Part shown: positions 11,785-25,400 of the stretch, in pieces
Position numbering within the stretch: position 1 is the stretch's first letter
Layout: each line of letters begins with the position of its first letter
Assembly: GCA_039881145.1 (NCBI GenBank)
Contig: JAYKKI010000015.1
Coordinates: 29,615,001-29,679,000 of the forward strand
Source: Druceiella hillmani
Taxonomy: Eukaryota; Arthropoda; Insecta; Lepidoptera; Hepialidae
Direction of reading: 5' to 3'
Length of the DNA: 64,000 bases
Notes under the pieces: generated by a model
Databases searched by the model: none
What the model was told of the DNA's origin: nothing
What the model saw: only the letters and a program-made list of their open reading frames with translations
Program-made: the position numbers and the translations under genes

Positions 11785-11985
11785 CGCAACAAATAAATTC
11801 AGCGCTTCATTATTTCGTTGAAATTTTCCGCGGCAGATTCCTCCGCACGAAGGAATTTAACGCTCCCTCGCTATCGATTGAGAGTTAACGGCGCTTTTTC
11901 TTTCTCGATAATTGCAAATTCCTTTGTTTGCTCGCAGTGTGGGAGGAATTCGCCTTCGTCACTGCGGGTTCGAGCAGATTCGTGA
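11785..11985 (+). repeat. Unnamed dispersed repeat, copy A
   Basis: A GC-richer block with the landmarks cattatttcgttgaaatttt, gaaggaattta, ctatcgattgagagt, ggcgctttttctttc, gcaaattcctttgtttgc and gaggaattcgccttcg. The same landmarks appear in the same order at 14945-15115, and the last two at 36640-36765. No coding frame, inverted termini or RNA polymerase III boxes were seen. It is either an old non-coding transposon or a duplicated conserved element. Confidence 0.72.
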
Positions 11986-14944
11986 TGTGTGCTTTAGGTA
12001 AATATGCAATGCTCCTTTTGTTGGCCACCTTGTGGGAACGTATCATACTGTTTGCGCAACTAATTTGTGTTTTACCTTTTTTAGATTTTATCGGGGAAAT
12101 TTAATTTAAAATGTATATTTTTCGACTACGAATTTCAAACACAATTGAATTCGACAAAGGCTCAATGGTAACAAGGGTAGGTAACAGTACCATCGAAAAA
12201 CAACTATTTACGATTGAAAATCAACCACTAAAGAACACTCCGGTTAATCGGAGGAGCAGTAAACCATTTAAGGTCGAAAGATATATACGGCACTCACAGT
12301 TCAACTGGACCTCGTTGTATTTAAATGAGCGATGCTCGAAAAAGAATTCAAGAATAACAAATGACCTGCATTTTGTCTTAACTTAATTTGAAAAGTATAT
12401 ATTCAAAGAAGTCTATTATTCTTAATTAATGGAATGTTTACATATTTTTCAAAAGTACGAATGACTTGCATTCTAAATAAGTCAAGTCATATGTTGATAA
12501 ATAAATGGTTGTAAACGCTTGATATGTAGAGAAAAATAAATATTTTTAAAATAAGGGAATGAAGTACACATTAGTCTAATTACACGTTCCTTTAGATATT
12601 TTAACCGCTTTCATATTTGTTAAATAATAAAAACAAGCATGTTAAGATGAGATGAAATATAGGTTAAGATTTAAAAGGAAATTTGAATATGTAATTCTTG
12701 ATTGGAGATATCTTGTGAGTTTTAGGGGTGCCAGAAGCAAGACTTGCGATAAACAGAACTAAATAACACATGCCTTAAAATCTACCGCAACATAATTGTA
12801 AGTGAAATTTTGTAACAAAGATATAAACGTCCACTATGTTTCTTAACTTCGATGGTCTGAAAATAGTCGGACGACTGTAAATGTAAGCAAAGATGGTGGT
12901 ACACCTTATGAGGAATCGATTTGCAATTCGAACTTTCCTGCGTAATGCAACTTTTAGAAAATAATTAATTTTTAAATAATCGCGATGCACGTCGTGCTAT
13001 TGGTTCAATGAATAGCGACACGCCGTCGTATTATGTTGTATTTTGCGACTCTAAGATGGTTTCTCTGTGCTAGTTGTTCGGCACAAACCTTGAGTTGGTT
13101 TCATCGTACTGAACAAATAGACGTACTTTGAATCAATGAGTTTTAGAAGTATTACGGCACGGGTTAACTGTATTCACATAGTGACCACACACCGTACACA
13201 TCATCACTTTGCTTTAAAACAAGTTTGTTGTATCTTTGATTATTTACTACAGTAGCTAATAAATTACAAAACGATTCTAATGAATTTTCACTTACATTAC
13301 TCATCACTTTAGTTAAATTTCATAGGAGGTTTTTTTATATAGTACTTTTTAAATTTCTAGTAATTTGTAAGTACGTTTTTAAAAAAAATGATTTTTTTAA
13401 ACCAAAATATCTAAAGGCATTTTCTCTCTGTAGCCAAACGTTGAGATTATTTGTATTATAGCACTACGAAGGATCCTTGATTTCTGTCGCCTGTCAGTTT
13501 TATTTCTCCCTCTTCCTTTCTCTTAACCTAAAACCGTATTAATATACGATTTATATACATAAGTTTCATTATATCTTCTAGTATTTATAAAACCCCTTTT
13601 TCCATATCTCTGTAATGGGCGTTAGAAGGAATTTACGACTGTGGTAATAAGAAAAAATAATTAAATTGTTTCATATTGTATTTGTTTTAATTACGAGAGT
13701 AACATTTAAGAATCTTCAAGTAAATCCTATGGTTACATATAAGGCATCGGTTGATACGTGATTTTTTATGGTTTTTTTATTCGTAATATCATATTAAGAT
13801 AATGAAGAGGATAATCAAATGGTTTTTAATATCCAGTAATTGAAAAAAATTATAGTATATCTAATATTTTGATAAATAAAAATGTATTTGGACTTACGCT
13901 TTGTAGCTATCGAAAGATATCCTATGAATGAAAGAATATAGCAGATGAAGGAAAGAAGTTTTGAAATTAAATAAAATGTTACCTAATTACTAAAGAATTG
14001 GCCGAGTGCTTGATTATAGCAATTTAAACCTCATTACACATTTAATGGAACTTTTAGCTATTAGTACATTTTGGTGTAACTCCACCCTTTTCTTCAGTTC
14101 CTAATCACTGGGGAAGAATAACATATATTATGCGCTTTTCATTTTCTGTAATAAGATAATTTGGCATAATTGAGTATAATGGAGTACATAGTAGTTCCAT
14201 GCACACGTCACCCTACATATGTGAAGTTGAAGAGGTCGTTACCTTAAGTAGTAACCGAAAGGAATATTGCCCCAAAAACATTAAGTTGTGTTTCTATTCC
14301 AGCATGAGGGTAGCTTTTGCCTGGGGTCTGTTTCAATAAGGATTTTTAATTTTTTCTAATATTAATCTAGGAATTCGTTTCGGATGTGTATTTTCTTTTT
14401 TGAATCTTTGAAATCAACGCTTGGCTGGGTCATACGAGAGTCTATCTTCACCTTTTGCATATATGGTGCCTTACTCTTTTGCTTTTCATTCTATACAAAA
14501 TTTAAGACTCGAGAACACTTTCCATATTTGGTTTCTTCTTCCATAGAAGGTCGAACACTATGTTCTTTATATACCCTACCGGAGATGTTCTGAACATTTC
14601 AATAATAATCCAAAAATTGCTGAGAAAAAGTGGAGGGTTAAATTTGAACTCAATATTTATACAGGCAAGTGTATAGCGCAGAGTACGAATTATATGTTTC
14701 TAATACGTACGATATATTTCATTCTAATAAGTTTAGAATTGAAGAAACTATGACGTTGTGATAGACGGACGAACGGGATATACACTTTTTAATAAATCCT
14801 AATTTTATAGGATCTATGTTAGAATTTATAAATATCTCTTTTTATAAAGGATAATTGTATGATAATATAGAAATTGAGTTAAATAAATGAAAGTTAACAG
14901 CACAAATAGAAATGATAATAACAAATTTGTAACATTTCAATTAT
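11986..14944. other. AT-rich DNA, no gene recognised
   Basis: A plus-strand frame of 91 codons at 12111-12386 and a minus-strand frame of 71 codons at 12775-12990 have no domain that I recognise. On the minus strand 14360-14600 has an open stretch with a charged composition (MEEETKYGKCSRVLNFV, then NEKQKSKAPYMQKVKIDS after a stop) that might be a coding relic of unknown origin. Confidence 0.4.
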
Positions 14945-15115
14945 CCACGAAAACAAGAAGTAAATTCAGTACTCCATTATTTCGTTAATATTTTCCATGA
15001 TGGGTTCCTTCTTATTAAGGAATTTACCGCTCACTGTCGATTGAGAATAAAGGGCGCTTTTTATCCCCTGGTAATTGAATTTTCCTTGGTTTGTATGTAG
15101 TATAGGATGAAACGT
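14945..15115 (+). repeat. Unnamed dispersed repeat, copy B
   Basis: Colinear with copy A: aaattcagtactccattatt, aaggaatttaccgctc, tgtcgattgagaata, agggcgctttttatcc, and ttccttggtttg followed by aggatgaaac. It has diverged more than copy A in the right half. Confidence 0.7.
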
Positions 15116-15375
15116 GCCATCAATACTGCAACCCATTTATTTAAAATAAGAGGTCATATCTGTGGCAAAATGACCATAGCTCTGTATTTTTGCTAATCAT
15201 TAAATATTTTCTTTTTAAATCAACTTTAAAGATCCATTGGTTTCGGGAAAAAGAAAATTATAGGCAGGAGGTGAAGGACCTGAAAGTGATTTTTGCAAAT
15301 ATCTCGTAATATATTGATCTAAAAAAATGTGGTTCAGATGATATTTTGTAACAAAATATACTCGTTTTTCCATTA

Positions 15376-16204
15376 TCACTGAAATGGTGCACGAGATCTT
15401 ATAGATCCTAACTGCTTCTTTTTTTTAACAAATTTTACAGTTTCTTCTTCTGCTATCATGTTATTTATACCTTCCTTGGTATGTATATCTGCCTTTTCCA
15501 TCACGAAATTTTCTGTTAAAAATTTTCTTGCATCAAAGTCTAAGAGTGTTCTTAAAGGAAATATGGTATTTTCAACTGTGTGTTATAAATGACAATATGT
15601 ACAGCTGAACAAGGCAAACTAACTTTCCTATAAAATGTATTCAACAGTAACTCGATAGAATTAAGATCCTGAGACAGAAAAGACCAAATTATCTGTTTTA
15701 GAATTTTGTTTCCTTTTTAATTCGGCTAAATAATCGCCATATAGTTTCGATGCATATTTAGAGTCATTATTACGTTAAAAAATTTTTGCTTCCCTATTGG
15801 TAAAATAAATTAATTCAATATCTGCTTTTCTGCTAATGGACAGACCAGCACTTCCTTTTGAAATCAAACATTTCTCATTTTGATTCTTCATTTAGTAATT
15901 CTTTTCCCCAATCTTTTCTTATCTAGCGTAAATATTCTTGATCTTATATTTTTATTCTGTTGTCGACGAAGAAGTTTTTCCTTTTTACATCAATCGTCTT
16001 TTTAAAGTGGAAGTGATATTGAGATTCATTCATTTACAATTACGGGGCATTGAGTGTTGGATTGCATCTGGTAGTCAGTGTTGTGTGCTTATCTTCTGCA
16101 GATGTTATTTTCCGCGCATGTACAGACCATTCTTCAATAACAAAATTCTTGATTTCTTCGTATCTTGTTGACTTTTTAGTCAATTGTTCTTCTAGGTCTT
16201 TTCA
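15376..16204 (-). pseudogene. Unidentified protein-coding relic in five segments
   Basis: On the minus strand a run of frame segments looks protein-coding but is broken. From the N-terminal side: 16201-16040 (54 codons, including LEEQLTKKSTRYEEIKNF and VIEEWSVHARKITSAED), about 16036-15944 (including HFHFKKTIDVKRKNFFVDN), 15891-15661 (77 codons with one internal stop at 15775-15777, including GLSISRKADIELIYFTNRE and SKLYGDYLAELKRKQ), a short segment about 15670-15585 (LNSIELLLNTFYRKVSLPC), and 15582-15376 (68 codons, including LLDFDARKFLTENFVMEKAD and MIAEEETVKFVKKKKQ). Composition and continuity on one strand across frames argue for a decayed gene. I do not recognise the family. It could be a transposon protein, a host pseudogene or an old viral insertion. 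Confidence 0.45.
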
Positions 16205-19200
16205 ATTCTCTTGCGACGTTTTGATTAGACTTAATTTATATGGACAAACAATTATATATTTTACTTTGAATGAACTTTTTTTTTGTTTTTTTTTTTCAAA
16301 TTTGAGTAATAATACAGATAATGAACACAACCTTCATGTTGTCAAATTAAATGAAATTAATTTTTACATTATCTGGATTTTACAAAATAATAAAGAGTCA
16401 CTATATTAAGAAAAGTGATTGCTCCGACGATTCAAATACATTATTTCACTACTGAACTTTTTTTTACACCATTATCAAAACATCAGTATATTGAGCCAAA
16501 TCACCCTGTTTTTAAGTAATTTTATAGATTGTGCCCTTATTAAATAAATCAGACGTCTATCACACTTAGGCATTGAATGCAGAAATAAAATATGATTCTA
16601 CAATATGGACTACAATAGCTTATTATCTTTACATTTGGCAAAGAAATTAAAATAAAAGGGGCCAAAAATGTGCAATTACACTATTTTGTCAATAGTTATT
16701 TTATTATAATAATTTTGTACTTAAGCAACGTAATCAATATATACCTTTATATAATAACAAATCTCTTTTGATTTCAAGATTCTATTAAATTTATCGGGTA
16801 GGCAAATAACTTTGAAAAAATATATATTGAAAAAAGATCCATTACGTCCAATAGTTAATTTCTTGCATGTTTATTTGAAAATTTCTAAATTTGTTTATGT
16901 TCATGCATATACGAGTAAAATTTGTCACAAAATTCCGGATAGGGACTTGTGATGATTTTCTCAAATTAGTTGGTCTCAAGGACCGCAATAATTTTATTTA
17001 AAAAAATCTTTCTGTTATTTGTCTTTCTGTAATCTTTGGTCATAACGACAGATTATCAGTATAAGAAGAATTCTAAGTTCATCTCTACAAGAGAGTATGA
17101 GTATAAAAAGTATTCTATGTTAAGGAAAAGAATGTGAAAGAATGTTGAGGGAGATCGGTTGAGGCGTGAAAGCGAAATGAATAGACAATATATGCGATGA
17201 CAACAATTTAATATTAACGAGGACTAGCTAGGGTGTATTTTTATGTTATGGTTATGTATTTTTATTACGTTTAATTACAGCAATAATTCTCCATTACATT
17301 ATCAAACAATACAAATAATTTTGCCAAATTCGAGACCGCGTTTTGCTTTCTCTTTAAAAAATAATACGCTTATTGGATGTGCCGTAACTACGGAACAATA
17401 CTTGCAAATGAAGCTAAGCTCGAGTCCAAGGGCAAATCTCGGGAATTGCCAAGTCGAGAGAAAGACGATTTAATGAAAGAAAGGACGTCGGGGAGGTATC
17501 CAGGTTACTGTATTTTAGGTAAAAATGCACAAGTAACGATGCGAGAATATCGAATGACTTCAATAAAGAAATATGGTTTTTCATTTGATTATTTTGGTTC
17601 CTAGACCTATTTATGAAGAAAATCCATATTTACTTTTATTTTATAGAGATCGATGCTTTTGGATGGCTTAAACTTATATAACCTCAACCATTTTTTTTGT
17701 TTTGTTACTTTGGTGTTTTTGTTTTTTATCACGAATTTATTTGTATTTTAAAATACTTTAAAGGGTGGAGTTTTATTTTTATTTTATCTTAATTTATCCT
17801 AAAGGTTAATTCAAAGAAAGTTTGTTAAATTGTATTATATTACATATTATATTTTAACGGGATCTGAAGGGAAATAATATATCATTTAGTTTTAAATATA
17901 TAATCATCAGTAAATGGAAAGCTGAGACTCTCAATAAGATTGTTCAAGTTCAAATTTTTTGGAATCAATTCAATTGATTTTTATAAAATTTTCATAAAAA
18001 CACACAAAACGAATTCAAAATTTCAATATATTTGTGAAAAACTGCTAAATGCGATTTGCAAGAAATGACGGGGGAAGGGGGAGGAGGTATGTGTATTTCG
18101 TTGACACATTCTTTTTTTGTTGTGGATAAAGCATTTATAAATACACATTTTTATATCTTAAGAGATTGTTTGTTAAAATGTCATAGTAATTGTAATAAAA
18201 CAATAATTGATACTATGTCATATAACTCAATAAGACAAATAAAAATTTACGAATAACCATACAAATTCTTTTAAATTTGTTTTTCTTAGTATTTTATTAC
18301 AACTGGAGTGAGATACGACCTCGACACCGGACGGAGAAGACTTAACAATTAAAAAGAAGAAGATAAGATTAACATAAACAAAATATTTTACAACGTAAAT
18401 ATCGAAGAGGGATTTATAGTCAACATTTTTAACTTTTACTTTATGCATATTTGAATTCGTTCTTATGCTAATAACAATTTACGAGTTTCATGGGCCCAAT
18501 CGGAATTCATCAAAAATGAAACGGAAGTCAATTAAATGTATTAACAAATATTTCTAGGATATAATTTTTTATTCACACAAATAAAGCTCGCTATAGACGG
18601 TAAGTGGATTTTTAGCGTATCTATATGAATAAAAGTCGATCGATTTATTGGTAGCTTGTTTATAATTCTAGTAATCGACTGTTAATTTTTAAAAACATTT
18701 CTTCAGCTTGGTTTGTTTGTTCATTAACATTTTTGTAATCTATATTTCAACCACTTCCTCATGGAGGTATATATACTTGTTTCTGCTGATGAACAAGATT
18801 TTTATAAGAACCCGATAATAGAGATGGAAGTTGGACAAACGATCTCCTTAAGGGTGATAATAGGCCTGTCAAATTTGGGCTCATTTCGTTGATTGATTTC
18901 TTACTTTTATTAAAAGCTATATTATTTAAGTATTTTTTATTTTTAGTACATTTAAAATAAAAGCTTTGTTTTAAAATTTATTTTTATTAGATTTATTTCA
19001 GAATAGTGAAAAATGGATGATGGAGTGGGAAGGAGGAAAGTTGTTGACCCATATTTTTTCAGGATATTTTCAGTTTTATTTCTGAAATTAGGTTACGTAA
19101 AGTTCAGAAAACAGTAATTTTTGGATCTGTACAACTTGCTCTCTTAATTAATATCACACACGATCCCATAAAATTAATAAAAAAAATGGGGTGTGGCTGT

Positions 19201-19700
19201 GTCATGGACACGGCCGTATGTTATACGTGAATACGTCTATGTAACGGGTTATATTTTTTAAATCAAATATTTTTGATAATATTTGTTTATTCTAACACCT
19301 TATTATATTCACTGTCACTACTTTAAACTTAAATGTTTTATATACAATCGATAGATTTTGACGACAACTGACGATTAAAACTTAAACGAACATCGTAGCT
19401 TTTCCGAATCAAAAGTATTAACTAATTGCAAATTTCGATACGCAACAAAATAACCTCAAAATGGCCGCGCTTCCCCATCCACCGCGCGCGATGCGTCACT
19501 GTTCCCTCTTATCGTAATGAATTCTTTGATCCTTTAGCTATCAAGTGGTATAATTTAATTTTTCAAGTAGACGATAGATTCGAAACTGCAACGCCAAACT
19601 GTATCCCCCGATTTTGTTATCATTAGGTTTTTTGGATTGCAAATAGAAATTTAAAGACGTATTCACATCAAAAAGCCGAGCACATTATTTGCGGTCTTTA
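16205..19700. other. AT-rich DNA, no gene recognised
   Basis: The plus-strand frames at 15938-16409 lie opposite the relic above and are shadows. Overlapping plus frames at 17243-17473 and 17377-17604 are GC-richer than their surroundings but show no domain. At 19480-19600 a plus frame includes YRNEFFDPLAIKWYNL, which loosely resembles the C-terminal end of some LINE proteins; the evidence is too weak for a call. Confidence 0.4.
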
Positions 19701-19704
19701 ACAT

Positions 19705-19905
19705 TTTCGTACGAATATTTTTGAGTCTTAATTATAAACATATATGCGAGTTCTTTATCACTATGGAAAATTTCATGTTTTAACATCAAACCGTTTCTGA
19801 GAAAAATATTAGTGGCTAACGGACAGGCAGACGGACACGTAAGGGAACTTATAAGGGTTTCCTCTTATCTTTCTAGATATGGAAACCTTTAAGGAACCCT
19901 AAATT
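19705..19905 (-). repeat. Lepidopteran-type dispersed repeat, minus strand
   Basis: On the minus strand the segment starts gggttcctta, continues aacccttataagttccctta, then gtgtccgtctgcctgtccgt and cagaaacgg with a gaaattttcc block. This agrees with a repeat I know to be very common in moth and butterfly genomes (gggttccgtagtc, cgccatgtctgtc, a run of gtccgtccg, then an A/T-rich body). The match rests on memory of the family, not on a search. A second copy lies at 43262-43445 in the opposite orientation. Confidence 0.62.
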
Positions 19906-21012
19906 TGATCATTGTAATTGACTACAGGGTTATGAAAATAAGATTCAGATTTGCAAAATCTTTCTATTGCAATATTAACATGTATAATGGCATTTTAAAT
20001 AATGAAATTTTAAAGCCTGCTTGTCCTTTTATTCTTCACATGCGGTAGAATAAAAGGTTGAACTTTTCCAATTAATTGCTTTTCAGGTATTATCTATATT
20101 TGAACGTCAAAGAAGCTAAGTACTTTAATCTATTGTCACGTTGTTTAATAATCAGTAATTAAAGACCACTTAAAGTTTCCCAGTTTTCAACTTGTTATTT
20201 TTCCATGTGGTTCATAGAAAAATGAGAAGTACGCATTGTATTTAGGATAATAATTACACGTTACGGTTAATTTCTTCCTGGATCCACATATTTTTTATCG
20301 CTAGCTATTTGAAAAAGTACAGTCATTATGAAAATAATAGTCGAGAATACACCACCCTTTTTTTAAAATTTAAGTTAATATTTTTTGCCTTTGTTCTTAT
20401 TTTAAGCTCATACAAAAATTTAAGTTATACCGAATTGTGAAACATCCTTCCGCTCTTGACCAAAATCTTTATACTCAAAGATGATTTTTTATTTTTAGTT
20501 CATATTGCTACAGAAACGTATTTTTTTTAGTTATTTTAACCAAATTTATTTAAATTGTCTTTTTTTCATGCATAAGACATAATTATTATGTTCAGTAAAG
20601 TTGCGGTCAGAATTATCAACAGTTCCCAGGATTACAGAATAGAATGTTAGTATGTTTAGTGTTTTATATATGTTTAGTGTTTTCTTAGCCCCATTTATCT
20701 ATAAGAAAGGCAGAGTCACATTCCAACATTTATAATCGAGAATATTAATAACGAGATCAGACGACGCTTCTCTGATCTGATAAGCATATCAGTAGATAAA
20801 TCAATTTTCCACAGTACAGACACAATACAAATTCGACCTTATTCTCTTTTAATAAAATTGAGTTGAAAGATCGTATGGGAGAGAGAACACAAAGGCGGAG
20901 TGGAAATGTAAAGAGGAAAAGTCAAGGGAAAAGCGATGGCCTGTTGGTGAGAGATTAAACAAGCCCGAGGGCGAATGCTGGGTTAATTAAATGATTAATT
21001 GGTTTTCTGCCG
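19906..21012. other. AT-rich DNA, no gene recognised
   Basis: No coding segment recognised. The last 130 bp (20880-21012) become richer in G and contain ttaattaaatgattaattgg, an A/T-rich word of the kind bound by homeodomain proteins, just before the 39-bp element at 21014. Confidence 0.45.
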
Positions 21013-21013
21013 T

Positions 21014-21052
21014 CGCCGCGCTCGGATTGCGATCTAATGGACCGGCAAAGGT
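21014..21052. promoter_or_regulatory. 39-bp element shared with 58255-58293
   Basis: The segment around gattgcgatctaatgg matches 58255-58293 at about 33 of 39 positions, with no gaps, and the pair lie 37 kb apart. Both are GC-richer than their flanks, which do not align well beyond some 20 bp upstream. Repeated protein-binding sites of an enhancer or fragments of a transposon could explain it. Confidence 0.45.
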
Positions 21053-22041
21053 GGGACTCGCTTTGATATGTTCTCGTGTACAAAATGCGTTATATTTGAC
21101 GTTTTTGTTGTGGCATTTTGTCAAATTATCCATGTGTGATAAATTGTTCTCTCGTCTGACAGTTTGACGAAAACAATTTTTGCTTTTTTCCATTTAATCC
21201 ATTATTTCATGAAAAATCAACACAATTTTGGCATGAATTCTACCTCAAGGTCTCCATTTTTGGTCAAATTTACTATAACAGTTTAATTTATAGGCAAAAA
21301 GAAAATTTCGAAATCTTATGTTCATACGATAATTAGTTTCAAAGTAACAAGATTTTAAAATTGCCAGAGTATGAAATGGCCGTCGACATGGTCTTATTTA
21401 ATTAAATTAGGGTTATGCGCAAAATCTTATTTTAAATCTCATTTCGTGGGTTTTTATATTATATACTACACATCATGACTCATAAGATAATTTTTTTTTG
21501 AAATAACATTAAATTTAAATTTGTCGTGAAAGTCACGTTTTTTAAATTTTTTTAAAAATTTCAAAAGTTGTTCCTAGTATTGTTAATTACTATTTCGTTC
21601 TTTTTTTTGGTTAACTATCGATAATCTCTTTTAGTCCACTTCAACAATAATATTAAAATTTACCTTTCTTCGGTTTCCAATTTCTGTTGTAACAATAAAT
21701 CCACTTTGCGTACCTATATATAGGCTCTATAAAGTGAATACGTAACTAATTAAATAAACAAACCATTAGATTATTATAAAAATAAGGTAAGAAAGGCATC
21801 AAATTAAAAAAAACTTAATGAAAGGGCGTTATGTATGCAGATGAGTTATTTATTGCCAAATATAAATGCGAACTATTAATTTATCTTAAAAAGAAGGCTG
21901 AAAAATCAGGACTATGCAAGGTTTCCGAATTAAGATTGTTTGAAATAGCTTCTAAGCAATGTGAGGCACTATGGTTCCTGCTTATTTCCTAGTTTGATTC
22001 TAGGAGAGTAAAAGATTTACAATAGAAATCATGATGCAATG
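21053..22041. other. AT-rich DNA, no gene recognised
   Basis: The minus-strand frame 20987-21193 crosses the 39-bp element and has no domain. The rest is A/T-rich. Confidence 0.5.
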
Positions 22042-22493
22042 TCAAGATTTTCGTAGATGTTAAATTAAACTAAACACAAAATGCAAAGTAATGTAATGAA
22101 AGACGGTGAACTATCTAATAACTTAAAGATATATTTATTTTTAAAACGGAGAAGAAATATAGAATGAATGTTTAAGTTCCCAAAAATTTTTTCGCACTTA
22201 CAAGTGAACCAACCCTTTTTTATATTTTCATAAAAGGAAAAGTATTTTCTACATAAAAGGAAAATTATTTACATAAAGGAAAAGATTTTCGTAGATGTTA
22301 AATTAAACTAAACACAAAATGTAAAGTAATGTAATGAAAGATGGTGAACTATCTAATAACTTAAAGATATATTTATTTTTAAAACGGAGAAGAAATAAAG
22401 AATGAATGTTTAAGTTCCCAAAATTTTTTTCACACTTAATTACAAATAAGTGAACCAATTCTTTTTTATATTTTTATAAAAGGAGAAGCTTTA
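22042..22493 (+). repeat. 238-bp tandem duplication
   Basis: The unit beginning agattttcgtagatgttaaa at 22045 recurs at 22283, 238 bp later; the match continues to the end of each unit (aaaaggaaaag and aaaaggagaag). The copies differ by a few substitutions and small indels (for example cacttaattacaaataag against cacttacaag). Between them is a short slippage-like series of aaaggaaaa words. A fairly recent tandem duplication of non-coding DNA. Confidence 0.93.
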
Positions 22494-25400
22494 TAGTAAT
22501 AGGTTGGACATATATGAAGTAAAGTGTTTAAACAGGGAAAATTCAATAGAATGTTCACAAATTATTGAAAATGTTTTGTAGGCAAGTGTTCAAAAATTCT
22601 ATAGTTTTTTTTAAAGTTTTGAATATAAAGGAAAAAGCCGATAATTTTGGTACCTTATTTGTTCATTCGAATGATAATTGTTATTTTCTGTTAACTTGCC
22701 TTATCAAGAACGGAAGTGGTATTCAACTTATCTATAACATTCAAAAACTAGTAACAAGTTACTTTCTATTGAAAATCAGTTACTCAGAATTTTTCTACAT
22801 GTACGTCGTGGTATTTTTTGGTTTATTTAATTTTTTTCCCGATTTTTTATGGTACCTTAAAATTTAAATGGGAGGTCTGATAGAAACCCCCTCATACCAA
22901 ATTTTTTCAAAATGAAATTATTTTTTTGCGCAAATCGTAGAAATGAAACGACTACTCGTGTTAAAATGAAAAGTGTAAAGGTTTGGAAAAATATACCAAA
23001 AATAATAAAACAGTGTTTATTATGCATATGGATGTTCTCATAAATTATGTATTCTTCATATTGTTACGTAACGTCTGATAGTTTTATGAAATAAAAAATA
23101 TATTTTTTGCAATTAAAGTAATTTATTGAAGTAACTAAATCTCGAGCAATAACAAAATACAGAGAATATTGACTTTAACTCCAGAACCAAAATTTAATGC
23201 ATAAATCTGAACTAAAACAACATAACATAGCAACAACTGCAATACGACAGCTATCTTTTTATTATACCCTTATCATTACAGTACTGTTTTAGATACGAAA
23301 CTGCTAGTTGTATTCAAGTCTGTGGAAAAAACATTATTTTTTTTGGCCAAATCTCTGAATTGATTTGTCGACTTTAACGGAAAACAAAAGGTTCATAAAT
23401 ATACAAAGAGCCTGAAATTTATCCGGGTTCAAATTTTTTAGAACACAGATTTAAGATTTAAAGGGAGTTATTTCGAGAACAGCAGGATTTTTGGAAATTC
23501 CGTTATATACATGTATACAGTTATGTAATAAATTTAAAGGCAATCGGACACTTGTTCAATTATGACAAGTCTTTCAAATTGTGCAAAGAATACATACACA
23601 CATACGTACCTGCATACGGATATATACAATGACGGACTCCGATACAGTACATGATTTTGTTTTTTTTTCTAGATTTATATGGACCTCCGATTGGAAGCTA
23701 AGCCCGCACTTTCGTCACTTTGATGAAAGCAAAAATAAAAATTTTCGGGACAATATAAACTCGTATATTGGTTTATGATAATGACTCGTATATTGGCCTA
23801 TTTAGTGAATCAGTTGCAGTTTCGTGTGCCAGGGAGAGCGACCTGTAGCACCGCACTGTTCTATCTACCTACCGCTCGCACTAATGCCGGTGCTCGTGTA
23901 CGGAAAATTTCATTCTCTGGATATATTTGCTAGCTCAGTACTTCAATACAAACAGTCGGTTAAACGGATACTATACAACCATTAGTCCTTTGAAAGCATT
24001 GACACTACATTTTCATTTTATTAAAATCGATGTGATGTTTTTTTTCTTTTTATTTAATCGATATTATTAGAAATGTGATGGTTATTACTATTAATTCTAT
24101 TACTGATAACTATTATAGTGAACTTTAAATGAAAGGCTGATTTCAATATTTATTGCTTGTTTGTCAACAATATTACTTTAATATTTTATAAAATTTCTGA
24201 ACATTTAATGTATTATAGAAATATTAAAAAAAGACTGAATATATATGTACGTAGAATATTACTTTCATGTGGGAATGTTAGGATATAAGTTAACCTTATT
24301 GTTAAAAAACTCTTATTTTGTATATCACTATAACTTGTATCTGTTTTTTCTCCATAGACATATAATGACAATTTTGTCTCTTTTACAGAAACAGACTGTT
24401 AAACTAGTCTTATTGTGTATAATATGTTTTACGCTAATAAGTTAAGTTAAACGGTTAAAGCTTGGCGCTACTACTTATACAAGCGTTAATAGCGAAGCAG
24501 CAGATGTTGAAATTACTATACACATGTCGAAGTACTACTGCGATTCGATGCGTTCAAGGAGGTGGACGACAGCCACAAAATAGATACTCATTTTCACATG
24601 GGGTATAAAATCACATGGATATAAAGAATTTAAATTTTCCGTATGTATCACCACCAAACGTGCGTTTCAAATATTTTTATTCGCTTATTAGGAAAGGGAA
24701 ACAGACAATCGTAGACAATCACGCGGTGAACTGGTTAAGCGGTGAAGAGAAATATAAAAGTGAATAACAACACTTATTTCAATTTGTATATGATTCAAGA
24801 AATATAACCCACAGTGCGTCGATTTTTTTCAAGCTTTAACGATCACAAATGTGAAAAAAATAAAAAATCATTCGATATGTCGGAATTAAATACTTATGTC
24901 ATAAAAGTAAATCTTTAAAATTTTTCGAAAGAAATTTTATCAAAAAACTAAGTAACCATTTGTTTACAGATAAAATATAAAGTAAGGTTTTAAACATCTT
25001 AACTTGTAAAATTAAAGATATGTGCGAAGTAAATAACACTACGATCTGATACTCTTGACCTGGTCAATATTTTCATAGGGTCGGGAGAAGCAAACAATTT
25101 GGAAGTTATTACATTGTCAATGACGCGACGTCAGGATGAGGGAATGAGGTGATTATGATTGTAATGTACACGGTCAGACAAATAAAAAAATGAAGGTGAA
25201 GTCAAGCAAACTTTTTACAGTTTAATTGACTTATCTAACAACACTATTTCAATAAACGAGTTGTACGTTTCGTCACCTTTAAAATTTATCAGGATAAATG
25301 CAATGAATCAAGTGAAGAGGATAGGTAGGGATTTTAGAAACATTTGAAATAATGAGAGACTTGGTAACATTTATTAACTAATACAATAGCATTAACAAGG

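Noticed and set aside
15590..15670. Tc1/mariner SPDLNPIE-like block on the minus strand (SQDLNSIELLLNTFYRKV)
   Set aside because: The resemblance is short and the neighbouring segments do not look like a Tc1 transposase; no DNA-R-H block is present upstream at the right spacing.
16050..16409. 119-codon plus-strand frame
   Set aside because: It lies partly opposite the minus-strand coding relic at 15376-16204 and then runs into poly-T and A/T-rich DNA. It has no domain and is best explained as a shadow.
22565..22867. 100-codon plus-strand frame as a membrane protein
   Set aside because: Its Phe/Tyr/Leu richness follows from T-rich DNA; there is no signal peptide or ordered membrane topology.
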